A stretch of 21,895 nucleotides of DNA from Bacteroidales bacterium. GTDB lineage: Bacteria; Bacteroidota; Bacteroidia; Bacteroidales; Marinilabiliaceae. The position numbers were made by a program, and so were the translations under genes. The notes under the pieces are model-generated. The model worked only from the letters and a program-made list of their open reading frames with translations. It searched no databases and was not told the DNA's origin. This document shows, in pieces, positions 15,505-21,895 of this stretch. The number at the start of each line of letters is the position of its first letter. The first letter of the stretch is position 1. The stretch spans positions 1-21,895 of the forward strand of contig SFOL01000025.1 in NCBI GenBank assembly GCA_004552385.1, given 5' to 3'.

Positions 15505-15616
15505 CTTACTTTATTTAAAGCATTTACAAATAAGAAACATGGTGTGACAACTTGCCCGAAGTGTTTTATTTTTGAGGTCGGGACATCCGAGCGATTGGTT
15601 CCCTTTTTATCATATC

Positions 15617-16039
15617 ATGAGAGGTTCGAGTGTCATTGAGCATCAGGGTACCGTCGTAAGCAAAGACGGCAACTTGCTAAAGGTTGAGATTATCAGTGTC
15701 TCGGCCTGCGGCTCCTGTTCCGCCGCACATCTATGCTCTGCGGCGGAAAAGAAATCAAAGGTGGTGGATGTCATATCTGCCGCAGGTGAGGACATCTCGG
15801 TGGGCGACGTCATCACGTTTGTGGGCGACGAGAGCATGGGAGTAAAGGCTGTCGCCATAGCGTACGTGCTCCCGCTTCTGCTCATCGTGGCGGGACTCCT
15901 TGCCGCCAAAGCCGCAGGGCTCAGCGACGCATGGTGCGCTGTAGCCGCTGTCGCGCCGCTCATCCCGTTCTACGCGGGCCTCTACCTCCTTAGGGGCATG
16001 GTGGACAATTCATTCAAGTTTAAAACAAAAAACCTATAA
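15617..16039 (+). CDS. rseC: RseC/MucC-family membrane protein at the head of the rnf operon
   Basis: The 140-aa protein starts with a beta-rich cytosolic part holding the family cysteine motif SACGSCSAAHLC (Cys31, Cys34 and Cys40 when translation starts at ATG 15617). Two transmembrane helices follow (about residues 75-95, VAIAYVLPLLLIVAGLLAA, and about 100-122). An upstream in-frame TTG (15572) would add 15 residues with no family character, so I reject it. In Escherichia coli RseC works with the Rsx/Rnf complex in reducing SoxR. In Bacteroidetes its usual place is directly before rnfB, as here (22 bases apart). The exact role in this organism is unknown, but a redox link with Rnf is a reasonable inference. 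Confidence 0.88.
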   Translation: MRGSSVIEHQGTVVSKDGNLLKVEIISVSACGSCSAAHLCSAAEKKSKVVDVISAAGEDISVGDVITFVGDESMGVKAVAIAYVLPLLLIVAGLLAAKAAGLSDAWCAVAAVAPLIPFYAGLYLLRGMVDNSFKFKTKNL

Positions 16040-16061
16040 ACACAAACAATCAAAAGAAGAC

Positions 16062-16946
16062 ATGGATGTTTCATTTATTCTCATAACTGTTGCGGCATTG
16101 GCTGTCACGGGCTGCATAGCGGCGGTGATACTTTACTTCGTGTCGCAAAAGTTCAAGGTATACGAAGATCCGCGGGTCGGGCAGGTGGAGTCGGCTTTGC
16201 CTGGGGCCAATTGTGGCGGTTGCGGTTTCCCTGGCTGCCATGGCATGGCCTGCGCTCTTGTCAAGGCCGATGACATCAGCTCACTTTTCTGCCCCGTCGG
16301 CGGGGCAGACACTATGGGCAAGATTGCTACCATCCTCGGCAAAGAGGTAGTGGCGAGCGCGCCTAAGGTGGCTGTCGTCAGGTGCAACGGCTCGTGTGAT
16401 GCCCGTGCGAGAAATCTTGAGTATGACGGCGCGAAAAAGTGCGCCATCCTCGCCGCCAACTTCGCGGGCGAGACCGGGTGCTCTTACGGGTGCCTCGGGT
16501 GTGGAGACTGCGTCGACGCTTGCCAGTTCGGGGCGATAAAGATCAATGAGGCGACTGGTCTTCCTGAAGTTGATGACGACAAGTGCGTGGCCTGCGGTGC
16601 TTGCGCCAAGGCTTGCCCCAAGGGTGTCATCGAGCTGAGAAATAAGGGCCCGAAGAACAGGCGGATCTTTGTCTCATGCATCAATAAGGACAAGGGTGCG
16701 GTGGCTATGAAGGCGTGCAAAAACGCTTGCATCGGCTGCGGCAAGTGCGCCAAGGAGTGCCAGTTCGGTGCCATTACAGTGGAGAACAACGTGGCATACA
16801 TCGACTTCATGAAGTGCAAGATGTGCCGCAAGTGCGTTGCCGTGTGCCCCACTCACGCCATCCACGAACTCAACTTCCCGCCACGCCCCGCGGCAAAGCC
16901 GGCCGAAGAGAGTGCCGGGCAACCCAAGGCTGACGCACAGGCTTAG
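16062..16946 (+). CDS. rnfB: Rnf complex subunit B, polyferredoxin
   Basis: RnfB is the ferredoxin-docking, electron-entry subunit of the ion-pumping ferredoxin:NAD+ oxidoreductase. This 294-aa form has one N-terminal membrane helix (about 6-27) and the RnfB-specific cluster motif with Cys51, Cys54, Cys59 and Cys77 (GANCGGCGFPGC ... FCPVGG). Four CxxCxxCxxxC motifs follow, starting at Cys144, Cys175, Cys223 and Cys252. Up to five [4Fe-4S] clusters are thus possible, more than in the short proteobacterial RnfB. The tail is Ala/Pro/Lys-rich. The start is the ATG behind an A-rich leader (CAAAAGAAGAC). rnfC follows after 47 bases. Confidence 0.97.
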   Translation: MDVSFILITVAALAVTGCIAAVILYFVSQKFKVYEDPRVGQVESALPGANCGGCGFPGCHGMACALVKADDISSLFCPVGGADTMGKIATILGKEVVASAPKVAVVRCNGSCDARARNLEYDGAKKCAILAANFAGETGCSYGCLGCGDCVDACQFGAIKINEATGLPEVDDDKCVACGACAKACPKGVIELRNKGPKNRRIFVSCINKDKGAVAMKACKNACIGCGKCAKECQFGAITVENNVAYIDFMKCKMCRKCVAVCPTHAIHELNFPPRPAAKPAEESAGQPKADAQA

Positions 16947-16993
16947 TTTTTTTTTAGACCACTGAATATCACACTCCATAACGATACATCATT

Positions 16994-18385
16994 GTGTTGA
17001 AGACATTTAAAATTGGTGGCATCCATCCGAATGACATGAAGCTGTCGGCAGGCAGCTCCATTCGTGAGCTCCCGGTGCCAGCTGAAGTCAAAGTGCCTGT
17101 CGGGCAGCATATTGGCGCGCCGGCCGTCCCCGTCGTAAAGGTTGGGGATGCCGTTAAGGTCGGCCAACTCATTGCTGAGGCGGGAGGTTTCGTCTCGGCC
17201 AACATCCACTCGCCAGTCTCCGGCAAGGTCAAGAAAATCGAGGACTTTGTTGATGCCAACGGCTACCGTAAGCCTTGCATCACCATCACCGTCGAGGGCG
17301 ACGAGTGGGACGAATCCATCGACCGAACCACCGCCATAAGGCGCGAGATCACGCTCGAGCCCGCCGAGATTATCAACCGCGTAAAGCAAATGGGCATCGT
17401 AGGCATGGGTGGAGCAACATTCCCCGCTCACGTGAAGCTCTCGGTGCCTCCTGGCAAAAAGTGTGAGGCGCTCATTATCAACGGAGTCGAGTGCGAACCC
17501 TATCTTACCTCGGATCACAGGCTCATGCTTGAGCATGGTGACGAGATTCTTATTGGTGTCAAGATTCTCATGAAGGCGCTCGGTGTCTCAAAGGCGTACA
17601 TAGGCATTGAGAATAACAAGAAGGACGCCATTGAAAACCTCACAAGGCTCGCCTCAGGTTTCGAGGGCATAACGGTGCAGCCGCTCAAGATGCGCTATCC
17701 GCAAGGCGGTGAGAAGCAGCTCATCGATGCCTGCATAGGCCGTCAGGTCCCGAGCGGCAAGCTGCCTATCGATGTCGGTGCCGTCGTGCAAAATGTCGGC
17801 ACGGTCTTCGCCATCTACGAGGCGGTACAGAAGAACAAACCTCTCATTGAGCGCATCGTGTGCGTCACAGGCAAGCCACTCCGCGAGCCGAGCAACCTCC
17901 TTGTACGCATCGGGACGCCCGTAAAGAACTTGATTGAGGCCGCTGGCGGAATGCCGGACGATTGCGGTAAAGTCATTGGCGGCGGACCCATGATGGGACG
18001 CCCTTATTCCAACCTCGACGTGCCGGTCGTAAAGGGCACATCGGGTGTCACACTCATGAATAAAGCCGACTCTAAGAGGCCTGAGCCTTCCGCCTGCATC
18101 AGGTGCGCAAAGTGCGTGAGTGTATGCCCTATGGGTCTCGAGCCTTTCCTCATGTCAAAACTTGCCATGCTCGGCAGGTATGACGATCTCCGCGACGCAA
18201 ATGTCATGGACTGCATAGAGTGCGGATGCTGCTCGTTCACTTGCCCGAGCAACCGCCCGTTGCTTGACTTCGTGAGGCTCGGCAAGGGCAAGGTCGGTGC
18301 GCAGCTCCGTGCCGAGGCTGCCGCCAAGAAGGCTGCCGCCGAGGCCGCCAAGAAGGCAGCTGACGAAAAGCCCGAGGCCAAGTAG
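16994..18385 (+). CDS. rnfC: Rnf complex subunit C, NADH/FMN and Fe-S subunit
   Basis: RnfC passes electrons between the membrane part of the complex and NAD+. The 463-aa protein begins with MLKTFKIGGIHPNDMKLS, the normal RnfC N-terminus, read from a GTG at 16994. The flavin/nucleotide-binding motif GMGGATFP is at 137-144, followed by INGVECEPYLTSDHRLM. Two ferredoxin-type motifs lie near the end: Cys368/371/374/378 and Cys407/410/413/417, the second with an extra Cys412. A soluble-ligand-binding (SLBB-like) region lies between. The last 25 residues form an Ala/Lys/Glu-rich helix. The gene lies 61 bases before rnfD in the same operon. Confidence 0.97.
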   Translation: MLKTFKIGGIHPNDMKLSAGSSIRELPVPAEVKVPVGQHIGAPAVPVVKVGDAVKVGQLIAEAGGFVSANIHSPVSGKVKKIEDFVDANGYRKPCITITVEGDEWDESIDRTTAIRREITLEPAEIINRVKQMGIVGMGGATFPAHVKLSVPPGKKCEALIINGVECEPYLTSDHRLMLEHGDEILIGVKILMKALGVSKAYIGIENNKKDAIENLTRLASGFEGITVQPLKMRYPQGGEKQLIDACIGRQVPSGKLPIDVGAVVQNVGTVFAIYEAVQKNKPLIERIVCVTGKPLREPSNLLVRIGTPVKNLIEAAGGMPDDCGKVIGGGPMMGRPYSNLDVPVVKGTSGVTLMNKADSKRPEPSACIRCAKCVSVCPMGLEPFLMSKLAMLGRYDDLRDANVMDCIECGCCSFTCPSNRPLLDFVRLGKGKVGAQLRAEAAAKKAAAEAAKKAADEKPEAK

Positions 18386-18446
18386 CATAAGTGCCCTACA
18401 AATACAAATTCATGTAACAAAGCTTATATAACTATCAGTTACCAAG

Positions 18447-19412
18447 ATGGATAAGTTAACCATTGCGCCGTCGCCACACGTCCACACTTCCGACTCTGTC
18501 AGGCGGAACATGTATGGCGTGGCGATAGCACTCATACCGGCGCTTGCCACCTCCCTGTGGTTCTTCGGCCTGCAAGCTCTTGCCGTGCTCCTTACGTCGG
18601 TCATCTCGTGCGTCGTGGTGGAGTTCCTTGTGCAGAAGTTCATTCTGAAGGTCCCCACGACGATATCTGACGGCTCCGCCGTTGTCACCGGACTCATCCT
18701 CGCTTTCAACCTCCCGTCGACTCTCCCGTTGTGGATTGTCGTAGTCGGCGCTATATTCTCTATCGGCGTCTGCAAGATGACGTTCGGTGGCCTCGGACAG
18801 AACATTGTCAATCCTGCCATAGGTGGCCGCGTTTTCCTGCTCATGTCTTTCCCCGCGCAGATGACGTCTTGGCCCGCCGTCGACGGGACGACGACCGCCA
18901 CGCCTCTCGGACTCCTCAAGGAGGGGCTGAAGAGCGGGAAGAGTGTCAGTGAGATTGTCGACATCCCGAGCTCGTCAGACCTTTTACTGGGCAGTGTCAG
19001 CGGCTCACTTGGTGAGGTCTCTGCTCTTGCGCTGATCCTCGGCTTCGTCATTCTCCTTGCCGCCAAGATCATCTCTTGGCACATCCCAGTGGCCGTAATC
19101 GGCTCCATGTTCGCTTTCCAAGGCATACTTTACCTATGCGACAGCGAGGCTTTCATCGACCCTCTCTTCACCGTTCTTTCCGGCGGCGCGCTCCTTGGCG
19201 CCATCTTTATGGCAACGGACTACGTAACGTCGCCAATGACGCACAACGGCATGATAATATATGGTTGCGGCATCGGACTCCTCACTGTCATCATCCGTAA
19301 CTTCGGCGCTTACCCCGAGGGTATGTCTTTCGCCATTCTCATAATGAATATCGTCACGCCTCTCATTAACCGATACTGCAAACCGAAAAGATTTGGGGAG
19401 ATTGCAAAATGA
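18447..19412 (+). CDS. rnfD: Rnf complex subunit D, FMN-carrying membrane subunit
   Basis: The 321-aa integral membrane protein is homologous to NqrB. It shows multiple hydrophobic segments, the conserved FGGLGQNIVNPAIGGRVFL stretch, and DGTTTATPLG, in which Thr152 sits at the position where FMN is covalently bound in the family. The conserved ATDYVTSPMT segment is also present. The stop codon overlaps the rnfG start by four bases (ATGA), so translation of the two is coupled. Confidence 0.97.
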   Translation: MDKLTIAPSPHVHTSDSVRRNMYGVAIALIPALATSLWFFGLQALAVLLTSVISCVVVEFLVQKFILKVPTTISDGSAVVTGLILAFNLPSTLPLWIVVVGAIFSIGVCKMTFGGLGQNIVNPAIGGRVFLLMSFPAQMTSWPAVDGTTTATPLGLLKEGLKSGKSVSEIVDIPSSSDLLLGSVSGSLGEVSALALILGFVILLAAKIISWHIPVAVIGSMFAFQGILYLCDSEAFIDPLFTVLSGGALLGAIFMATDYVTSPMTHNGMIIYGCGIGLLTVIIRNFGAYPEGMSFAILIMNIVTPLINRYCKPKRFGEIAK

Positions 19413-20101
19413 AAAAGTTAGAATCTACACTTCCAAACATGGTGGCGGTCCTCACGGGCGTCACCCTCGTCTCGGCCGCTCTCCTCGGTGTCATGCAGCA
19501 ACTGACTAAAGAGCCCATTGAGCAGATTGAACGCCAGACGCTTAACGACGGCATCAAAAAGGTCATCTTGGCGGGCAAGGAGGGAGACCTCTCCGTCTCG
19601 AAGACTGACACTTTGATCGATGCCGACAAGAACACTTTTGTCGTCTACACGGCCGAGGTGGACGGAGCAGTGGCCGGCAGGGCTGTCAAGACCTCTGTAA
19701 ACGGCTTCTCGCCAAACCTGACCGTCCTCACGGGCTTTGACAACGACGGCAACATCCTCGGTTACGAGATTCTTGCCACGGCAGAGACTCCGGGACTCGG
19801 AGCCAAGGCGGACCAATGGTTCCAGAAAGACGGCAAGGGGTGCATCATCGGCAAGAACCCGGGCGTTGATAATCTGACTGTCAGTAAAGATGGTGGCGAT
19901 GTCGACGCCATAACGGCTTCCACCATAACCAGCCGGGCGTTCCTCAAGGCTGTCAACATCGAGTACAGCGTCATTTTCAAGGATGACGCGTCTTCTGGCG
20001 CTACGAGGTGGGGTGAGGCTGAACCTGCCGACTCATCCGCGGTCTCCGCTCCTGCCGACTCGTTGTCGGTCGCGGAACCTGCCGACTCTATTGCCAACTA
20101 A
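19409..20101 (+). CDS. rnfG: Rnf complex subunit G, covalent-FMN periplasmic subunit
   Basis: The 230-aa protein has one N-terminal membrane anchor (about residues 10-30) and an FMN_bind domain facing the periplasm. GYEILATAETPGLGAKAD and the attachment motif TASTIT (169-174) are visible, with Thr172 as the expected FMN-linked residue in place of the common SGAT wording. After the domain comes an unusual tail (205-230) of three 9-residue Pro/Ala/Asp/Ser repeats, described separately. Start overlap with rnfD is four bases; rnfE follows after 27. Confidence 0.95.
   Translation: MKKLESTLPNMVAVLTGVTLVSAALLGVMQQLTKEPIEQIERQTLNDGIKKVILAGKEGDLSVSKTDTLIDADKNTFVVYTAEVDGAVAGRAVKTSVNGFSPNLTVLTGFDNDGNILGYEILATAETPGLGAKADQWFQKDGKGCIIGKNPGVDNLTVSKDGGDVDAITASTITSRAFLKAVNIEYSVIFKDDASSGATRWGEAEPADSSAVSAPADSLSVAEPADSIAN
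20021..20098 (+). repeat. Three 27-bp repeats in the 3' end of rnfG
   Basis: The 11-mer CCTGCCGACTC occurs at 20024, 20051 and 20078, exactly 27 bp apart. The encoded units are EPADSSAVS, APADSLSVA and the shortened EPADSIAN at the very C-terminus. The units are in frame and follow the FMN-binding domain. Confidence 0.9.
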
Positions 20102-20128
20102 TCCGTCCCTTTCGTGAATAATTGAATT

Positions 20129-20716
20129 ATGGATAAGTTTAAGATAATACTCAATGGCATAATCAAGGAGAACCCGATTTTCGTCCTCCTCCTTGGCATG
20201 TGTCCCACGCTCGGCACGACCACCTCGGCCATCAACGGCATGGGCATGGGTCTTGCCACCATGGTCGTCCTCATGTGCAGCAACGTCGTCATTTCGCTCG
20301 TCAAGAACCTTATACCCGACATGGTGCGCATCCCCTCCTTCATTGTCATTATCGCCACTTTCGTGACTGTCCTCGAGATGCTCATGAAAGCCTACGTGCC
20401 GAGCCTCTACGCCTCGCTTGGCCTCTTCATCCCTCTCATCGTGGTGAACTGTATTGTGCTTGGTCGTGCCGAGTCGTTCGCCGCCAAGAATGGCGCTCTT
20501 GCTTCGCTCTGCGACGGAGTCGGCATCGGGCTCGGCTTCACCTTGGCTCTGACGCTTCTCGGCGCTGTGCGTGAGATCCTCGGCTCCGGTCAGATTTTCG
20601 GCTTCCAGCTCTGGGGCGACCAGTATGGCGTGCTCGCTTTCGTCCTCGCTCCTGGCGCCTTTATCGCGCTGGCCTATCTCATCGTCATTGTCAATAAGTT
20701 AACTAAGAAGGCTTAG
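20129..20716 (+). CDS. rnfE: Rnf complex subunit E, membrane subunit
   Basis: The 195-aa integral membrane protein has about six helices and is homologous to NqrD. Cys25 in LLLGMCPTLGTT and Cys108 in VVNCIVLGRAE are the conserved pair that, together with the matching pair of RnfA, holds an intramembrane iron-sulfur cluster in this family. The expected motifs GVGIGLGFTLAL and VREILGSG are also present. rnfA begins five bases after the stop. Confidence 0.97.
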   Translation: MDKFKIILNGIIKENPIFVLLLGMCPTLGTTTSAINGMGMGLATMVVLMCSNVVISLVKNLIPDMVRIPSFIVIIATFVTVLEMLMKAYVPSLYASLGLFIPLIVVNCIVLGRAESFAAKNGALASLCDGVGIGLGFTLALTLLGAVREILGSGQIFGFQLWGDQYGVLAFVLAPGAFIALAYLIVIVNKLTKKA

Positions 20717-20721
20717 GCTAT

Positions 20722-21306
20722 ATGGAATACATACTTTTGGCCATCTCCGCCATATTTGTCAATAATGTGGTGCTGTCGCAGTTCCTTGGCATCTGCCCGT
20801 TCCTTGGAGTCTCCAAGAAGATGTCCACAGCCGCGGGCATGGGTGCGGCTGTCACGTTTGTCCTTACGCTTGCCACCATTGTGGCGTACATGCTTCAGAA
20901 GTACGTCCTCAATGCTTTTGGCATCCAGTATATGCAGACCATCCTCTTCATCCTCGTCATCGCGGCTCTTGTCCAGATGGTTGAGATTATTCTCAAGAAG
21001 ATGTCGCCCGCACTCTACTCTGCGCTCGGTGTCTTCCTTCCGCTCATCACTACCAATTGCTGCATACTTGGCGTGGCCATCATCGTCGGCAATGGTGTGG
21101 CGACCGAGACGTTCGACCTCCTCAGGGGTGTAGTCTACGCCATCGCCACAGCTCTTGGCTACGCGCTCGCACTCATCCTGTTCTCCGTGCTGCGTGAGCA
21201 CCTTGAGCTTATGGATGTGCCTGAGGCTATGAAAGGCACGCCTATCGCGCTCCTTACGGCCGGCCTCATGGCCATGGCTTTCGTAGGCTTTTCTGGCATC
21301 TGCTAA
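20722..21306 (+). CDS. rnfA: Rnf complex subunit A, membrane subunit
   Basis: The 194-aa integral membrane protein is homologous to NqrE and has about six helices. Cys25 in SQFLGICPFLGVSKK and Cys113 (with neighbouring Cys114) in TTNCCILGVAI correspond to the conserved iron-sulfur ligands shared with RnfE. It ends in GLMAMAFVGFSGIC, close to the usual family end. It is the last gene of the operon, followed by a strong terminator 29 bases after the stop codon. Confidence 0.97.
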   Translation: MEYILLAISAIFVNNVVLSQFLGICPFLGVSKKMSTAAGMGAAVTFVLTLATIVAYMLQKYVLNAFGIQYMQTILFILVIAALVQMVEIILKKMSPALYSALGVFLPLITTNCCILGVAIIVGNGVATETFDLLRGVVYAIATALGYALALILFSVLREHLELMDVPEAMKGTPIALLTAGLMAMAFVGFSGIC

Positions 21307-21335
21307 TGCGGTAGGCTCTTTTGTGTTTAATATAA

Positions 21336-21378
21336 GAAACGGGCGTTGGGCAAGACCAACGCCCGTTTCTTTGATTTT
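21336..21378 (+). terminator. Strong intrinsic terminator of the rnf operon
   Basis: A perfect 14-bp stem, GAAACGGGCGTTGG (21336-21349) / CCAACGCCCGTTTC (21356-21369), with loop GCAAGA is followed by TTTGATTTT. Confidence 0.93.
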
Positions 21379-21895
21379 CCCGCATCTGACCGTTTTATCC
21401 TGTCGGCGGATATGTTTTCGCGGGACGTTGTTTCGCGCTCTCGCACTGGCTGACTATTTCGTCTCAAGATAATGCCGGCCGACTGTTGAAAGGCGCGAAC
21501 CGTATGAAAAAACAGCCCGGCAGATATGGGCGGAAAAATGAAAAGTACAACGCCCAGATTGTATAATAACAAAACAATCAAAGACTTAGGTTTAATGGGT
21601 TAAAAAACAAAAAGTACAAAGAGTTTGGATTCAGTTGTATTTGGCGGTGATTTGAATGCCGCAAAATGGTGATTGCGTTTGAAGGCGATTTGAATGCGGT
21701 TTGATTGAAGATTGATTACACCGCTAAATAACCGCAAAAACCCCCAATAACGCACTTTTAGGGGTAATTTAAGGCGTTATATAAGGATCATACACGAAGC
21801 TTGCTGAGGAAACTTGGCAGGCTATTTTTATGCTTACCAACTTCCATCGGCGAACTCGAATATCACCCCCCAAAAAAACGAATTGGTTCTTCAAA
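21379..21895. other. Intergenic region after the rnf operon, no gene recognised
   Basis: About 517 nt to the window edge hold no convincing coding sequence and no TAnnTTTG element. The segment 21380-21560 shows nothing recognisable. From 21640 there are short repeats (GATTTGAATGC at 21649 and 21687), a GCGGT...ACCGC pair (21696-21700 and 21720-21724), and two crossing complementary pairs at 21740-21780. At the right edge, frames on both strands are open (minus strand from the edge to a stop near 21774; plus strand from ATG 21830 to the edge), but both are too short to judge. Confidence 0.5.

Larger units (their letters stand above)
15025..15616. other. Long intergenic region between truA and the rnf operon
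   Basis: About 590 nt hold no convincing gene. The first 200 nt are GC-rich and contain potential hairpins, including GCCAG...CTGGC around CTCTC...GAGAG (about 15053-15090), and a minus-strand open frame at 15035-15178 described among the findings. A strong hairpin lies at 15193-15223. From about 15240 on the DNA is AT-rich, with three TAnnTTTG matches (15320-15327, 15497-15504, 15567-15574) and a cluster of palindromes at 15403-15424. The length and structure fit a regulatory region for the rnf operon, possibly with a small RNA, but no RNA family was recognised. Confidence 0.6.

Noticed and set aside
15572..15616. Longer N-terminus of RseC from an upstream TTG
   Set aside because: The extra residues overlap a possible -7 element and leader pairing and have no family character; ATG 15617 gives the usual RseC start.
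21327..21581. 84-codon minus-strand frame after rnfA
   Set aside because: It runs through the perfect rnf terminator stem, has no promoter-like element and no recognisable domain.
1..21895. CRISPR arrays, tRNA or rRNA genes, insertion sequences
   Set aside because: No regularly spaced repeats, no T-arm or cloverleaf signature, no rRNA-like core sequence and no transposase or integrase motif were seen on either strand.

Overview
The window is a stretch of Bacteroidales chromosome, and every gene I accept lies on the + strand. The lineage call rests on four things: a putative porin of the Bacteroidetes type, a DUF4369/TlpA-like lipoprotein, a DUF2807 protein and a dipeptidyl-peptidase III with HECLGH; promoter -7 elements of the TAnnTTTG type in front of three transcription units; A/T-rich leaders without Shine-Dalgarno sequences; and an rnf locus headed by an RseC-family gene. 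The G+C-rich codon usage (many CTC, GTC and ATC codons) would fit a Muribaculaceae-like or related gut lineage, but that is only a guess.

Left part (1-7507): the end of a possible ACT-domain enzyme, a putative outer-membrane porin, a UvrD/PcrA helicase starting directly after the porin stop codon, a SPOR-domain lipoprotein with a tandem-repeated Ala/Lys/Glu helix, a secreted pectinesterase (CE8) and a GH88/GH105-type unsaturated glycuronyl hydrolase lipoprotein. The last two would act in sequence on pectin.

Middle (7555-15024): a dipeptidyl-peptidase III without an export signal, translationally coupled to a secreted DUF2807 protein and closed by a terminator; ribosomal protein L25/CTC with its own promoter, leader and terminator; a thioredoxin-fold lipoprotein with its own terminator; and a promoter followed by a fatty-acyl-CoA synthetase and truA (tRNA pseudouridine synthase).

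Right part (15617-21306): a complete rseC-rnfB-C-D-G-E-A operon encoding the ferredoxin:NAD+ oxidoreductase ion pump, ended by a strong terminator. It is preceded by a 592-nt gap between truA and the rseC start, which holds several candidate regulatory elements and a possible decayed gene fragment. About 590 nt of non-coding, repeat-containing DNA follow the operon to the window edge.

I see no CRISPR array, tRNA, rRNA, transposase or integrase. Most of the window is ordinary housekeeping and metabolic sequence. I did not find a convincing undescribed system. The parts most worth a second look are the two long intergenic regions, the small in-frame repeats in the SPOR protein and RnfG, and the signal-less DPP III.
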